Shown in pieces: positions 36,499 through 51,690 of a DNA stretch of 64,000 bases. The translations under genes and the position numbers were made by a program. The stretch lies in contig BSBM01000200.1 in assembly GCA_027924585.1 (NCBI GenBank), forward strand, positions 372,001 to 436,000, written 5' to 3'. The notes beneath the pieces were generated by a model, which saw only the letters and a program-made list of their open reading frames with translations, searched no databases and was not told where the DNA came from. How positions within the stretch are numbered: the first letter of the stretch is position 1; every line of letters begins with the position of its first letter. This DNA is from Larix kaempferi (Eukaryota > Streptophyta > Pinopsida > Pinales > Pinaceae).

Positions 36499-38450
36499 TG
36501 GAATCAACAAAGTATGCACATTCTACGTCATAACGACTTTCTATAGTTTGCACATGCGTCCGGAAATAAGAAAATCTTACTTCCACCGTTTTTTAAAATC
36601 ACAGCTTCTAGAAGGTTTACATGATTTCGTAAAAAACATGAGTTTTTAGAAAATGTGTTTTATTTCATAAATGGAATCTACAAAGTATGCACATTCTACG
36701 TCATAATGACTTTCTATAGTTTGCGCATGCGTCCAGAAATAAGAAAAGCTTACTTCCACCGTTTTTTTAAATCACAGCTTCTAGAAGGTTTACATGATTT
36801 CGTAAAAAACACGAGTTTTTAGAAAATGTGTTTTATTTCATAAATGGAATCTACAAAGTATGCACCTTCTACGTCATAACGACTTTCTATAGTTTGCGCA
36901 TGCGTCCGGAAATAAGAAAAGCTTACTTCCCCCGTTTTTTAAATTCACAGCTTCTAGAAGGTTTACATAATTTCTTAAAAAACACGAGTTTTTAGAAAAT
37001 GTGTTTTATTTCATAAATGGAATCAACAAAGTATGCACATTCTACGTCATAACGACTTTCTATAGTTTGCGCATGCATTTGGAAATAAGAAAAGCTTACT
37101 TCCCCTGTTTTTTAAAATCACAGCTTCTAGAAGGTTTACATGGTTTCTTAAAAAACACGAGTTTTTAGAAAATGAGTTTTATTTCATAAATGGAATCAAA
37201 ACGTATGTACATTCTACGTCATAACGACTTTCTATAGTTTGCGCATGCGTCCGGAAATAAGAAAAGCTTACTTCCCCCATTTTTTAAAATCACAGCTTCT
37301 AGAAGGTTTACATGGTTTCTAAAAAAACACGATTGTTTAGAAAATGTGTTTTATTTCATAAATGGAATCAACAAAGTATCCACATTTTACGTCATAACGC
37401 CTTTCTATAGTTTGCGCATTTGTCCGGAAATAAGAAAAGCTTACTTCCACCGTTTTTTAAAATCACAGCTTCTAGAAGGTTTACATGATTTCCTAAAAAA
37501 CACGATTTTTTAGAAAATGTGTTTTATTTCATCAATGGAATCAACAAAGTATGCACATTCTACGTCATAATGACTTTCTATAGTTTCGACATGTGTTTGG
37601 AAATAAGAAAAGCTTACTTCCCTCGTTTTTTAAAATCACAACTTCTAGAAGGTTTACATGATTTCGTAAAAAACACGAGTTTTTAGAAAATGTGTTTTAT
37701 TTCATAAATGGAATCTACAAAGTATGCACATTCTACGTCATAACGAATTTCTATAGTTTGCGCATGCGTCCGGAAATAAAAAAAGCTTACTTCCACCGTT
37801 TTTTAAAACCACAGCTTCTAGAAGGTTTACATGATTTCGTAAAAAACACGAGTTTTTAGAAAATGTGTTTTATTTCATAAATGGAATCAACAAAGTATGC
37901 ACATTCTACGTCATAACGACTTTCTATACTTTGCGCATGCGTTTGGAAATAAGAAAAGCTTACTTCCCCCGTTTTTTAAAATCACAGCTTCTAGAAGGTT
38001 TACATGATTTTTTAAAAAACAAGAGTTTTTAGAAAATGTATTTTATTTCATAAATGGAATTAACAAAATATGCAGATTCTACGTCATAACGACTTTCTAT
38101 AGTTTGCGCATGCGTTTGGAAATAAGAAAAGATTACTTCCCCACTTTTTTAAAATCACAGCTTCTAGAAGGTTTACATGATTTCTTAAAAAACACGAGTT
38201 TTCAGAAAATGTGTTTTATTTCATAAATAGAATCAACAAAGTATGCACATTCTACATCATAACGACTTTCTATAGTTTGCGCATGCGTGCGGAAATAGGA
38301 AAAGCATACTTCCACCGTTTTTTAAAATCACAGCTTCTAGAAGGTTTACATGATTTCTTAAAAAACATGAGTTTTTAGAAAATGTGTTTTATTTCATAAA
38401 TGGAATCAACAAAGTATGCACATTCTACGTCATAACGACTTTCTATAGTT

Positions 38451-40872
38451 TGCGCAAGCGTTTGGAAATAAGAAAAGCTTACTTCCCCCGTTTTTTAAAA
38501 TCACAGCTTCTAGAAGGTTTACATGATTTCTTAAAAAACATGAGTTTTTAGAAAATGTGTTTTATTTCCTAAATGGAATCAACAAAGTATGCACATTCTA
38601 CGTCATAACGACGTTCTATAGTTTGCGCATGCGTCCGGAAATAAGAAAAGCTTACTTCCACCGTTTTTTAAAATCATAGCTTCTAGAAGGTTTACATGAT
38701 TTCGTAAAAAACACGAGTTTTTAGAAAACGTGTTTTATTTCATAAATGGAATCTACAAAGTATGCACATTCTACGTCATAATGACTTTCTATAGTTTGTG
38801 CATGCGTCCTGAAATATGAAAAGCTTACTTCCCCCGTTTTTTAAAATCACAGCTTCTAGAAGGTTTACATGATTTCTTAAAAAACACGAGTTTTTAGAAA
38901 ATGTGTTTTATTTCATAAATGGAATCAACAAAGTATGCACATTCTATGTCATAACGACTTTCTATAGTTTGCGCATGCGTCCGGAAATAAGAAAAGCTTA
39001 CTTCCCCCGTTTTTTAAAATCACAGCTTCTAGAAGGTTTACATGATTTCTTAAAAAACACGAGTTTTTAGAAAATGTGTTTTATTTCCTAAATGGAATCA
39101 ACAAAGTATGCACATTCTACGTCATAACGACGTTCTATAGTTTGCGCATGCGTCCGGAAATAAGAAAAGCTTACTTCCACCGTTTTTTAAAATCACAGCT
39201 TCTAGAAGGTTTACATGATTTCGTAAAAAACACGAGTTTTTAGAAAACGTGTTTTATTTCATAAATGGAATCTACAAAGTATGCACATTCTACATCATAA
39301 CGACTTTCTATAGTTTGCGCATGCGTCCGGAAATAAGAAAAGCTTACTTCCACCGTTTTTTAAAATCACAGCTTCTAGAAGATTTACATGATTTCGTAAA
39401 AAACACGAGTTTTTAGAAAATGTGTTTTATTTCCTAAATGGAATCTAAAAAGTATGCACATTCTACGTCATAACGACTTTCTATAGTTTGCGCATGCGTT
39501 TGGAAATAAGAAAAGCTTACTTCCCCCGTTTTTTAAAATCACAGCTTCTAGAAGGTTTACATGATTTCTTAAAAAACACGAGTTTTTAGAAAATGTGTTT
39601 TATTTCATAAATGGAATTAACAAAGTATGCACATTCTACGTCATAACGACTTTCTATAGTTTGCGCAAGCGTTTGGAAATAAGAAAAGCTTACTTCCCCC
39701 GTTTTTTAAAATCACAGCTTCTAGAAGGTTTACATGATTTCTAAAAAAACATGAGTTTTTAGAAAATGTGTTTTATTTCCTAAATGGAATCAACAAAGTA
39801 TGCACATTCTACGTCATAACGACGTTCTATAGTTTGCGCATGCGTCCGGAAATAAGAAAAGCTTACTTCCACCGTTTTTTAAAATCACAGCTTCTAGAAG
39901 GTTTACATGATTTCGTAAAAAACACGAGTTTTTAGAAAACGTGTTTTATTTCATAAATGGAATCTACAAAGTATGCACATTCTACGTCATAACGACTTTC
40001 TATAGTTTGCGCATGCGTCCTGAAATAAGAAAAGCTTACTTCCCCCGTTTTTTAAAATCACAGCTTCTAGAAGGTTTACATGATTTCTTAAAAAACACGA
40101 GTTTTTAGAAAATGTGTTTTATTTCATAAATGGAATCAACAAAGTATGCACATTCTACGTCATAACGACTTTCTATAGTTTGCGCATGCGTCCGGAAATA
40201 AGAAAAGCTTACTTCCCCCGTTTTTTAAAATCACAGCTTCTAGAAGGTTTACATGATTTCTTAAAAACCACGAGTTTTTAGAAAATGTGTTTTATTTCCT
40301 AAATGGAATCAACAAAGTATGCACATTCTACGTCATAACGACGTTCTATAGTTTGCGCATGCGTCCGGAAATAAGAAAAGCTTACCTCCACCGTTTTTTA
40401 AAATCACAGCTTCTAGAAGGTTTACATGATTTCGTAAAAAACACGAGTTTTTAGAAAACGTGTTTTATTTCATAAATGGAATCTACAAAGTATGCACATT
40501 CTACGTCATAACGACTTTCTATAGTTTGCGCATGCGTCCGGAAATGAGAAAAGCTTACTTCCACCGTTTTTTAAAATCACAGCTTCTAGAAGGTTTACAT
40601 GATTTCGTAAAAAACATGAGTTTTTAGAAAATGTGTTTTATTTCATAAATGGAATCTACAAAGTATGCACATTCTACGTCATAACGACTTTCTATAGTTT
40701 GCGCATGCGTTTGGAAATAAGAAAAGCTTACTTCCCTCGTTTTTTAAAATCACAGCTTCTAGAAGGTTTACATGATTTTTTAAAAAACAAGAGTTTTTAG
40801 AAAATGTGTTTTATTTCATAAATGGAATTAACAAAATATGCAGATTCTACGTCATAACGACTTTCTATAGTT
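38451..40872 (+). repeat. Tandem seven-monomer higher-order repeat (2 x 1,211 bp)
   Basis: Two adjacent heptamer copies start at the variant TGCGCAAGCG (38451 and 39662, exactly 7 x 173 apart). Within each copy GACGTTC monomers with TTTCCTAAATGG occur at the same offsets (38610 and 39129; 39821 and 40340), followed by GAAAACGTG monomers. A third, partial copy starts at 41911 with GACGTTC at 42070 and 42416, one monomer shorter. This is the clearest regular higher-order repeat in the window. Confidence 0.88.
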
Positions 40873-43800
40873 TGCGCATGCGTTTGGAAATAAGAAAAGG
40901 TTACTTCCCCTGTTTTTTAAAATCACAGCTTCTAGAAGGTATACATGATTTCGTAAAAAACACGAGTTTTTAGAAAATGTGTTTTATTTCCTAAATAGAA
41001 TCAACAAAGTATGCACATTCTATATCATAATGACTTTCTATAGTTTGCACATGCGTGCGGAAATAAGAAAAGCTTACTTCCCCCGTTTTTTAAAATCACA
41101 GCTTCTAGAAGGTTTACATGATTTCTTAAAAAACACGAGTTTTTAGAAAATGTGTTTTATTTCATAAATGGAATCAACAAAGTATGCACATTCTACGTCA
41201 TAACCACTTTCTATAGTTTGTGCATGCGTTTGGAAATAAGAAAAGCTTAGTTCCCCTGTTTTTTAAAATCACAGCTTCTAGAAGGTACACATGATTTCGT
41301 AAAAAACACGAGTTTTTAGAAAATGTGTTTTATTTCATAAATGGAATCTACAAAGTATGCACATTCTATGTCATAACGACTTTCTATAGTTTGCGCATGC
41401 GTTTGGAAATAAGAAAAGCTTACTTCCCCCGTTTTTTAAAATCACAGCTTTTAGAAGGTTTACATGATTTTTTAAAAAACAAGAGTTTTTAGAAAATGTG
41501 TTTTATTTCATAAATGGAATTAACAAATTATGCAGATTCTACGTCATAACGACTTTCTATAGTTTCCGCATGCGTTTGGAAATAAGAAAAGGTTACTTCC
41601 CCTGTTTTTTAAAATCACAGCTTCTAGAAGGTATACATGATTTCTTAAAAAACACGAGTTTTTAGAAAATGTGTTTTATTTCATAAATAGAATCAACAAA
41701 GTATGCACATTCTACATCATAACGACTTTGTATAGTTTGCGCATGCGTGCCGAAATAGGAAAAGCATACTTCCACCGTTTTTTAAAATCACAGCTTCTAG
41801 AAGGTTTACATGATTTCTTAAAAAACATGAGTTTTTAGAAAATGTGTTTTATTTCATAAATGGAATCAACAAAGTATGCACATTCTACGTCATAACGACT
41901 TTCTATAGTTTGCGCAAGCGTTTGGAAATAAGAAAAGCTTACTTCCCCCGTTTTTTAAAATCACAGCTTCTAGAAGGTTTACATGATTTCTTAAAAAACA
42001 CGAGTTTTTAGAAAATATGTTTTATTTCTTAAATGGAATCAACAAAGTATGCACATTCTACGTCATAACGACGTTCTATAGTTTGCGCATGCGTCCGGAA
42101 ATAAGAAAAGTTTACTTCCACCGTTTTTTAAAATCACAGCTTCCAGAAGGTTTACATGATTTCTTAAAAAACACGAGTTTTTAGAAAATGTGTTTTATTT
42201 CATAAATGGAATCAACAAAGTATGCACATTCTACGTCATAACGACTTTCTATAGTTTGCGCATGCGTCCGAAAATAAGAAAAGCTTACTTCCCCCGTTTT
42301 TTAAAATCACAGCTTCTAGAAGGTTTACATGATTTCTTAAAAAACACGAGTTTTTATAAAATGTGTTTTATTTCCTAAATGGAATCAACAAAGTATGCAC
42401 ATTCTACGTCATAACGACGTTCTATAGTTTGCGCATGCGTCCGGAAATAAGAAAAGCTTACTTCCACCGTTTTTTAAAATCACAGCTTCTAGAAGGTTTA
42501 CATGATTTCGTAAAAAACACGAGTTTTTAGAAAATGTGTTTTATTTCCTAAATGGAATCTAAAAAGTATGCAGATTCTACGTCATAATGACTTTCTATAG
42601 TTTGCGCATGCATCCGGAAATAAGAAAAGCTTACTTCCCCCGTTTTTTAAAATCACAGCTTCTAGAAGGTTTACATGATTTCTTAAAAAACACGAGTTTT
42701 TAGAAGATGTGTTTTATTTCATAAATGGAATCAACAAAGTATGCACATTCTACGTCATAACGACTTTCTATAGTTTGCACATGCGTTTGGAAATAATAAA
42801 AGCTTACCTTCCCCGTTTTTTAAAATCACAGCTTCTAGAAGGTTTACATGATTTGTTAAAAAACACGAGTTTTTAGAAAATGTGTTTTATTTAATAAATG
42901 GAATCAACAAAGTATGCACATTCTACGTCATAACGACTTTCTATAGTTTGTGCATGCGTTTGGAAATAAGAAAAGATTACTTCCCCCGTTTGTTAAAATC
43001 ACAGAGTCTAGAAGGTTTACATGATTTCGTAAAAAACACGAGTTTTTGGAAAATGTGTTTTATTTCATAAATGGAATCTACAAAGTATGCACATTCTACG
43101 TCATAACGACTTTCTATAGTTTGCGCATGCGTCCGGAAAAAAGAAAAGCTTACTTCCCCCATTTTTTAAAAATCACAGCTTCTAGAAGGTTTACATGATT
43201 TCTTAAAAAAAACGAGTTTTTAGAAAATGTGTTTTATTTCATAAATGGAATCAACAAAGTATGCACATTCTACGTCATAACGAATTTCTATAGTTTGCGC
43301 ATACGTCCGGAAATAAGAAAAGCTTACTTCCACCGTTTTTTAAAATCACAGCTTCTAGAAGGTTTACATGATTTCGTAAAAAACACGAGTTTTTAGAAAA
43401 TGTGTTTTATTTCATAAATGGAATCTACAAAGTATACACATTCTACGTCATAAGGACTTTCTATAGTTTGCGCATGCTTCCGGAAATAAGAAAAGCTTAC
43501 TTCCCCCTTTTTTAAAATCACAGCTTCTAGAAGGATTACATGATTTCTTAAAAAACATGAGTTTTTAGAAAATGTGTTTTATTTCATAAATGGAATCAAC
43601 AAAGTATGCACATTCTACGTCATAACAACTTTCTATAGTTTGCACATGCGTTTCGAAATAAGAAAAGCTTACTTCCCCCGTTTTTTAAAATCACAGCTTC
43701 TAGAAGGTTTACATGATTTGTTAAAAAACACGAGTTTTTAGAAAATGTGTTTTATTTCATAAATGGAATCAACAAAGTATGCACATTCTACGTCATAACG

Positions 43801-46800
43801 ACTTTCTATAGTTTGCGGATTCGTCCAAAAATAAGAAAAGCTTACTTCTCCCGTTTTTTAAAATCACAGCTTCTAGAAGATTTACATGATTTCTTAAAAA
43901 ACACGAGTTGTTAGAAAATGTGTTTTATTTCATAAATGGAATCAACAAAGTATGCACATTCTACGTCATAACAACTTTCTATAGTTTGCGCATGCGTGCG
44001 GAAATAAGAAAAGCTTACTTCCACCGTTTTTTAAAATCATAGCTTCTAGAAGGTTTACATGATTTCGTAAAAAACACGAGTTTTTAGGAAATGTGTTTTA
44101 TTTCATAAATGTAATTAACAAAGTATGCACATTCTATGTCATAACGACTTTCTATAGTTTGCGCATGCGTCCGGAAATAAGAAAAGCTTACTTCCACCGT
44201 TTTTTAAAATCACAGCTTCTAGAAGATTTACATGATTTCTTAAAAAACAAGAGTTTTTAGAAAATGTGTTTTATTTCATAAATGGAATCAACAAAGTAAG
44301 CACATTCTACGTCATAATGACTTTCTATAGTTTTGCGCAAGCGTTTGGAAATAAGAAAAGCTTACTTCCCCCGTTTTTTAAAATTACAGCTTCTAGAAGG
44401 TTTACATGATTTCTTAAAAAACACGAGTTTTTAGAAAATGTGTTTTATTTCATAAATGGAATCAAAAAAGTATGCACATTCTACGTCATAACGACGTTCT
44501 ATAGTTTGCGCATTCATTTGGAAATAAGAAAAGCTTACTTCCACCGTTTTTTAAAATCACAACTTCTAGAAGGTTTACATGATTTTGTAAAAAACACGAG
44601 TTTTTAGAAAACGTGTTTTATTTCATAAATGGAATCTACAAAGTATGCACATTCTACATCATAACGACTTTCTATAGTTTGCGCATGCGTCCGGAAATAA
44701 GAAAAGCTTACTTCCACCGTTTTTTAAAATCACAGCTTCTAGAAGATTTACATGATTTCTTAAAAAACACGAGTTTTTAGAAAATGTGTTTTATTTCATA
44801 AATGGAATCAACAAAGTATGCACATTCTACGTCATAACGACTTTCTATAGTTTGCGCATGCGTCCGGAAATAAGAAAAGCTTACTTCCCCCGTTTTTTAA
44901 AATCACAGCTTCGAGAAGGTTTACATGATTTCGTAAAAAACACGAGTTTTTAGAAAACGTGTTTTATTTCATAAATGGAATCTACAAAGTATGCACATTC
45001 TACGTCATAACGACTTTCTATAGTTTGCACATGCGTTTGGAAATAAGAAAAGCTTACTTCCCCCGTTTTTTAAATTCACAGCTTCTAGAAGATTTACATG
45101 ATTTCTTAAAAAACACGAGTTTTTAGAAAATGTGTTTTATTTCCTAAATGGAATCAACAAAGTATGCACATTCTACGTCATAACGACGTTCTATAGTTTG
45201 CACATGCGTTTGGAAATAAGAAAAGCTTACTTCCCCCGTTTTTTAAATTCACAGCTTCTAGAAGGTTTACATGATTTCTTAAAAAACACGAGTTTTTAGA
45301 AAATGTGTTTTATTTCCTAAATGGAATCAACAAAGTATGCACATTCTACGTCATAACGACGTTCTATAGTTTGCGCATGCGTCCGGAAATAAGAAAAGCT
45401 TACTTCCACCGTTTTTTAAAATCACGGCTTCTAGAAGGTTTACATGATTTCGTAAAAAACACGAGTTTTTAGAAAATGTGTTTTATTTCATAAATGGAAT
45501 CTACAAAGTATGCACATTGTACGTCATAACGACTTTCTATAGTTTGCGCATGCGTCCGGAAATAAGAAAAGCTTACTTCCCCCATTTTTTAAAATCACAG
45601 CTTCTAGAAGGTTTACATGATTTCGTAAAAAACACGAGTTTTTAGAAAATGTTTTTTATTTCATAAATGGAATCTACAAAGTATGCACGTTCTATGTCAT
45701 AACGACTTTCTATAGTTTGCGCATGCGTCCGGAAATAAGAAAAGCTTACTTCCACCGTTTTTTAAAATCACAGCTTCTAGAGGATTTACATGATTTCGTA
45801 AAAAACACGAGTTTTTAGAAAATGTGTTTTATTTCATAAATGGAATCTACAAAGTATGCACATTCTACGTCATAACAACTCTCTATAGTTTGCACATGCG
45901 TTTGGAAATAAGAAAAGCTTACTTCCCCCGTTTTTTAAAATCACAGCTTCTAGAAGGTTTACATGATTTGTTAAAAAACAGGAGTTTTTTGAAAATGTGT
46001 TTTATTTCATAAATGGAATCAAGAAAGTATGCACATTCTACGTCATAACAACTTTCTATAGTTTGCGCATGCGTTTGGAAATAAGAAAAGCTTACTTCCC
46101 CCGTTTTTTAAAATCACAGCTTCTAGAAGGTTTACATGATTTGTTAAAAAACACGAGTTTTTAGAAAATGTGTTTTATTTCATAAATGGAATCTACAAAG
46201 CATGCACATTCTACGTCATAACGACTTTCTATAGTTTGCGGATTCGTCCGAAAATAAGAAAAGCTTACTTCTCCCGTTTTTTAAAATCACAGCTTCTAGA
46301 AGATTTACATGATTTCTTAAAAAACACGAGTTGTTAGAAAATGTGTTTTATTTCATAAATGGAATCAACAAAGTATGCACATTCTACGTCATAACAACTT
46401 TCTATAGTTTGCGCATGCGTGCGGAAATAAGAAAAGCATACTTCCACCGTTTTTTAAAATCACAGCTTCTAGAAGGTTTACATGATTTCGTAAAAAACAC
46501 GAGTTTTTAGAAAATATGTTTTATTTCATAAATGGAATCAAAAAAGTATGCACATTCTACGTCATAACGACTTTCTATAGTTTGCGCATGCGTTTGGAAA
46601 TAAGAAAAGCTTACTTCCCCTGTTTTTTAAAATCACAGCTTCTAGAAGGTTTTCATGATTTCGTAAAAAACACGAGTTTTTGGAAAATGTGTTTTATTTC
46701 CTAAATGGAATCTACAAAGTATGCACATTCTATGTCATAATAACTTTCTATAGTTTGCGCATGCATCCGGAAATAAGAAAAGCTTAGTTCCCCCGTTTTT

Positions 46801-47939
46801 TAAAATCACAGCTTCTAGAAGGTTTACATGATTTCTTAAAAAACACGAGTTTTTAGAAAATGTGTTTTATTTCATAAATGGAATCAAAAAAGTATGCACA
46901 TTCTACGTCATAACGACTTTCTATAGTTTGCGCATGCGTTTGGAAATAAGAAAAGCTTACTTCCCCCGTTTTCTAAAATCACAGCTTCTAGAAGGTTTAC
47001 ATGATTTGTTAAAAAACACGAGTTTTTAGAAAATGTGTTTTATTTAATAAATGGAATCAACAAAGTATGCACATTCTACGTCATAACGACTTTCTATAGT
47101 TTGAGCATGCGTCCGGAAAAAAGAAAAGCTTACTTCCACCGTTTTTTAAAATCACAGCTTCTAGAAGGTTTACATGATTTCGTAAAAAACACGAGTTTTT
47201 AGAAAATGTGTTTTATTTCATAAATGGAATCTACAAAGTATGCACATTCTACGTCATAACGACTTTCTATAGTTTGCGCATGCGTTTGGAAATAAGAAAA
47301 GCTTACTTCCCCCGTTTTTTAAAATCACATCCTCTAGAAGGTTTACATGATTTCTTAAAAAACACGAGTTTTTAGAAAATGTGTTTTATTTCATAAATGG
47401 AATCAACAAAGTATGCACATTCTACGTCATAACGACTTTCTATAGTTTGCGCATTTGTCCGGAAATAAGAAAAGTTTATTTCCACCGTTTTTTAAAATCA
47501 CAGCTTCTAGAAGGTTTACATGATTTCGTAAAAAACACGAGTTTTTAGAAAATGTGTTTTATTTCATAAATGGAATCTACAAAGTATGCACATTCTACGT
47601 CATAACGACTTTCTATAGTTTGCGCATGCCTCCGGAAATAAGAAAAGCTTACTTCCCCCGTTTTTTAAAATCATAGCTTCTAGAAGGTTTACATGATTTT
47701 TTAAAAAACACGAGTTTTTAGAAAATGTGTTTTATTTCATAAATGGAATCAACAAAGTATGCACATTCTACGTCATAACGACTTTCTATATTTTGCGCAT
47801 GCGTTTGGAAATAAGAAAAGCTTACTTCCCCCGTTTTTTAAAATCACAGCTTCTAGAAGGTTTACATGATTTGTTAAAAAACACGAGTTTTTAGAAAATG
47901 TGTTTTATTTCATAAATGGAATCAACAAAGTATGCACAT

Positions 47940-48500
47940 TCTACGTCATAACGACCTTCTATAGTTTGCACATGCGTCCGGAAATAAGAAAAGCTTACTT
48001 CCGCCATTTTTTAAAATCACAGCTTCTAGAAGGTTTACATGATTTCGTAAAAAACACGAGTTTTTAGAAAATGTGTTTTATTTCATAAATGGAATCTACA
48101 AAGTATGCACATTCTATGTCATAACGATTTTCTATAGTTTGCGCATGCGTCCGGAAATAAGAAAAGCTCACCTCCCCCGTTTTTTAAAATCACAGATTCT
48201 AGAAGTTTTGCATGATTTATTAAAAAACATGAGTTTTTAGAAAAATGTCTTTTATTAAATAAATGCAATCAACAAAGTATGCACATTCTACGTAAAAACG
48301 ACTTTCTATAATTTGCGCATGCGTTTGGAAATAAGAAAAGCTTACTTCCCCCGTTTTTTAAAATCACAGCTTCTAGAAGGTTTACATGATTTCTTAAAAA
48401 ACACGAGTTTTTAGAAAATGTGTTTTATTTCGTAAATGGAATCAACAAATTATGCACATTCTATGTCATAGCGACTTTCTATATTTTGCGCATGCGTTTG
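47940..48500 (+). repeat. Block-B copy of the four-monomer marker block
   Basis: It contains ACGATTTTCTATAG, a variant CTCACCTCCCCC, AGTTTTGCATGATT (GCATGAT at 48210), TTATTAAATAAATG, CTATAATTTGCGC and TTTCGTAAATGG with GTCATAGCGAC. These are the same ordered variants as at about 10.9, 13.7 and 17.2 kb, on the other side of the retrotransposon. Confidence 0.75.
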
Positions 48501-51500
48501 GAAATAAGAAAAGCTTACTTCCACCATTTTTTAAAATCACAGCTTCTAGAAGGTTTACATGATTTCTTAAAAAACACGAGTTTTTAGAAAATGTGTTTTT
48601 ATTCATAAATGGAATCAACAAAGTATGCACATTCTACGTCATAACGACTTTCTATAGTTTGCGGATTCGTCCGGAAATAAGAAAAGCTTACTTCTCCCGT
48701 TTTTTAAAATCACAGCTTCTAGAAGGTTTACATGATTTCTTAAAAAATACGAGTTGTTAGAAAATGTGTTTTATTTCATAAATGGAATCAACAAAGTATG
48801 CACATTCTACGTCATAACGACTTTCTATAGTTTGCGCATGCGTCCGGAAATAAGAAAAGCTTACTTCCACCGTTTTTTAAAATCAAAGCTTCTAGAAGGT
48901 TTACATGATTTCTTAAAAAACACGAGTTTTTAGAAAATGTGTTTTATTTCACAAATGGAATCAACAAAGTATGCACATTCTACATCATAACGACTTTCTA
49001 TAGTTTGCGCATTCGTCCGGAAATAAGAAAAGCTTACTTCCACCGTTTTTTAAAATCACAGCTTCTAGAAGGTTTACATGATTTGGTAAAAAACATGAGT
49101 TTTTAGAAAATGTGTTTTATTTCATAAATGGAATCTACAAAGTATGCACATTATAGATCATAACGACTTTCTATAGTTTGCGCATGCGTCCGAAAATAAG
49201 AAAAGTTTACTTCCCCTGTTTTTTAAAATCACAGCTTCTAGAAGGTTTACATGATTTCTTAAAAAACACGAGTTTTTAGAAAATGTGTTTTATTTCATAA
49301 AGGGAATCAACAAAGTACGCACATTCTACGTCATAACGACTTTCTATAGTTTGCGCAAGCCTTTGGAAATAAGAAAAGTTTACTTCCCCCGTTTTTTAAA
49401 ATCACAGCTTCTAGAAGGTTTACATGATTTCTTAAAAAACACGAGTTTTTAGAAAAATGTGTTTTATTTCATAAATGGAATCAACAAAGTATGCACATTC
49501 TACGTCATAACGACGTTCTATAGTTTGCGCATGCGTCCGGAAATAAGAAAAGCTTACTTCGACCGTTTTTTAAAATCACAGCTTCTAGAAGGTTTACATG
49601 ATTTGGTAAAAAACATGAGTTTTTAGAAAATGTGTTTTATTTCATAAATGGAATCTACAAAGTATGCACATTCTACGTCATAACGACGTTCTATAGTTTG
49701 TGCATGCGTCCGGAAATAAGAAAAGCTTACTTCGGCCATTTTTTAAAATCACAGCTTCTAGAAGGTTTACATGATTTCGTAAAAAACACGAGTTTTTAGA
49801 AAATGTGTTTTATTTCATAAATGGAATCTACAAAGTATGCACATTCTATGTCATAACGACTTTCTATAGTTTGCACATGCGTTTGGAAATAAGAAAAGCT
49901 TACTTCCCCCGTTTTTTAAAATCACAGCTTCGAGAAGGTTTACATGATTTCTTAAAAAACATGAGTTTTTAGAAAATGTGTTTTATTTCATAAATGGAAT
50001 CAACAAAGTATGCACATTCTACGTCATCACAACGTTCTATAGTTTGCGCATGCGTCCGGAAATAAGAAAAGCTTACTTCCACCGTTTTTTAAAATCACAA
50101 CTTGTAGAAGGTTTACATGATTTCGTAAAAAACACGAGTTTTTAGAAAATGTGTTTTATTTCATAAATGGAATCTACAAACTATGCACATTCTAGGTCAT
50201 AACGACTTTCTATAGTTTGCACATTCGTCCGGAAATAAGAAAAGCTTACTTCCACCGTTTTTTAAAATCATAGCTTCTAGAAGGTTTACATGATTTCGTA
50301 AAAAACACGAGTTTTTAGGAAATGTGTTTTATTTCATAAATGTAATTAACAAAGTATGCACATTCTACATCATAACGACTTTCTATAGTTTACGCATGCG
50401 TCCGGAAATAAGAAAAGCTTACTTCCCCTGTTTTTTAAAATCACAGCTTCTAGAAGGTTTACATGATTTCTTAATAAACAAGAGTTTTTTGAAAATGTCT
50501 TTTATTTCATAAATGGAATCAACAAAGTAAGCACATTCTACGTCATAACGACTTTCTATAGTTTGCGCAAGCGTTTGGAAATAAGAAAAGCTTACTTCCC
50601 CCGTTTTTTAAAATCACAGCTTCTAGAAGGTTTACATGATTTCTTAAAAAACATGAGTTTTTAGAAAATGTGTTTTATTTCATAAATGGAATCAACAAAG
50701 TATGCACATTCTACGTCATAACGACGTTCTATAGTTTGCGCATTCGTCCGGAAATAAGAAAAGCTTACTTCCACCGTTTTTTAAAATCACAACTTCTAGA
50801 AGGTTTACATGATTTTGTAAAAAACACGAGTTTTTAGAAAATGTGTTTTATTTCATCAATGGAATCTACAAAGTATGCACATTCTACGTCATAACGACTT
50901 TCTATAGTTTGCGCATGCGTCCGGAAATAAGAAAAGCTTACTTCCACCGTTTTTTAAAATCATAGCTTCTAGAAGATTTACATGATTTCGTAAAAAACAC
51001 GAGTTTTTAGAAAATGTGTTTTATTTCATAAATGGAATCTACAAAGTATGCACATTCTACGTCATAACGACTTTCTATAGTTTGCGCATGCGTCCGGAAA
51101 TAAGAAACGCTTACTTCCCCCGTTTTTTAAAATCACAGCTTCTAGAAGGTTTACAAGATTTCTTAAAAAACATGAGTTCTTAGAAAATGTGTTTTATTTC
51201 ATAAATGGAATCAACAAAGTATGCACATTCTACGTCATAACGACATTCTATAGTTTGCGCATTCGTCCAGAAATAAGAAAAGCTTACTTCCACCCTTTTT
51301 TAAAATCACAGCTTCTAGAAGGTTTACATGATTTCGTAAAAAACTTGAGTTTTTAGAAAATGTGTTTTATTTCCTAAATGGAATCTACAAAGTATGCACA
51401 TTCTACGTCATAACGACTTTCTATAGTTTGCACATGCATTTGGAAATAAGAAAAGCTTACTTCCCCCGTTTTTTAAAATCACAGCTTCTAGAAGGTTTAC

Positions 51501-51648
51501 ATGATTTGTTAAAAAACACGAGTTTTTAGAAAATTTGTTTTAGTTAATAAATGGAATCAACAAAGTATGCACATTCTACGTCATAACGACTTTCTATAGT
51601 TTGCGCATGCATCCGGAAATAAGAAACGCTTACTTCCACCGTTTTTTA

Positions 51649-51653
51649 AAATC
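51649..51653. other. Left target-site duplication (AAATC)
   Basis: AAATC precedes the TGTAGTG terminus of the second insertion and is repeated at 55879-55883. Joining across the insertion restores TTTTTTAAAATCACAACTTC, an intact satellite monomer. Confidence 0.92.
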
Positions 51654-51657
51654 TGTA

Positions 51658-51690
51658 GTGCCCCTAGACTTTTGTAGACATTGAGGGCAC
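51658..51690. repeat. Inverted arms near the solo LTR start
   Basis: GTGCCC (51658-51663) and GGGCAC (51685-51690) are reverse complements separated by 21 bases, just inside the TG end. It is weaker than the 10-bp arms of the chromovirus LTR but placed similarly relative to an LTR edge. Confidence 0.5.

Larger units (their letters stand above)
36494..51653 (+). repeat. 173-bp satellite array, block B
   Basis: This is a continuation of block A in the same orientation and phase, about 88 monomers. It shares rare marker monomers with block A. For example, the run GCGGATTCGTCC, CTTCTCCCG, GAAGATTTACATG, GAGTTGTTAG, GCATGCGTGCGG occurs at about 12711-12930 in block A and at about 43816-44000 and 46236-46430 here. 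Blocks A and B were therefore one array before the retrotransposon landed. Confidence 0.98.
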
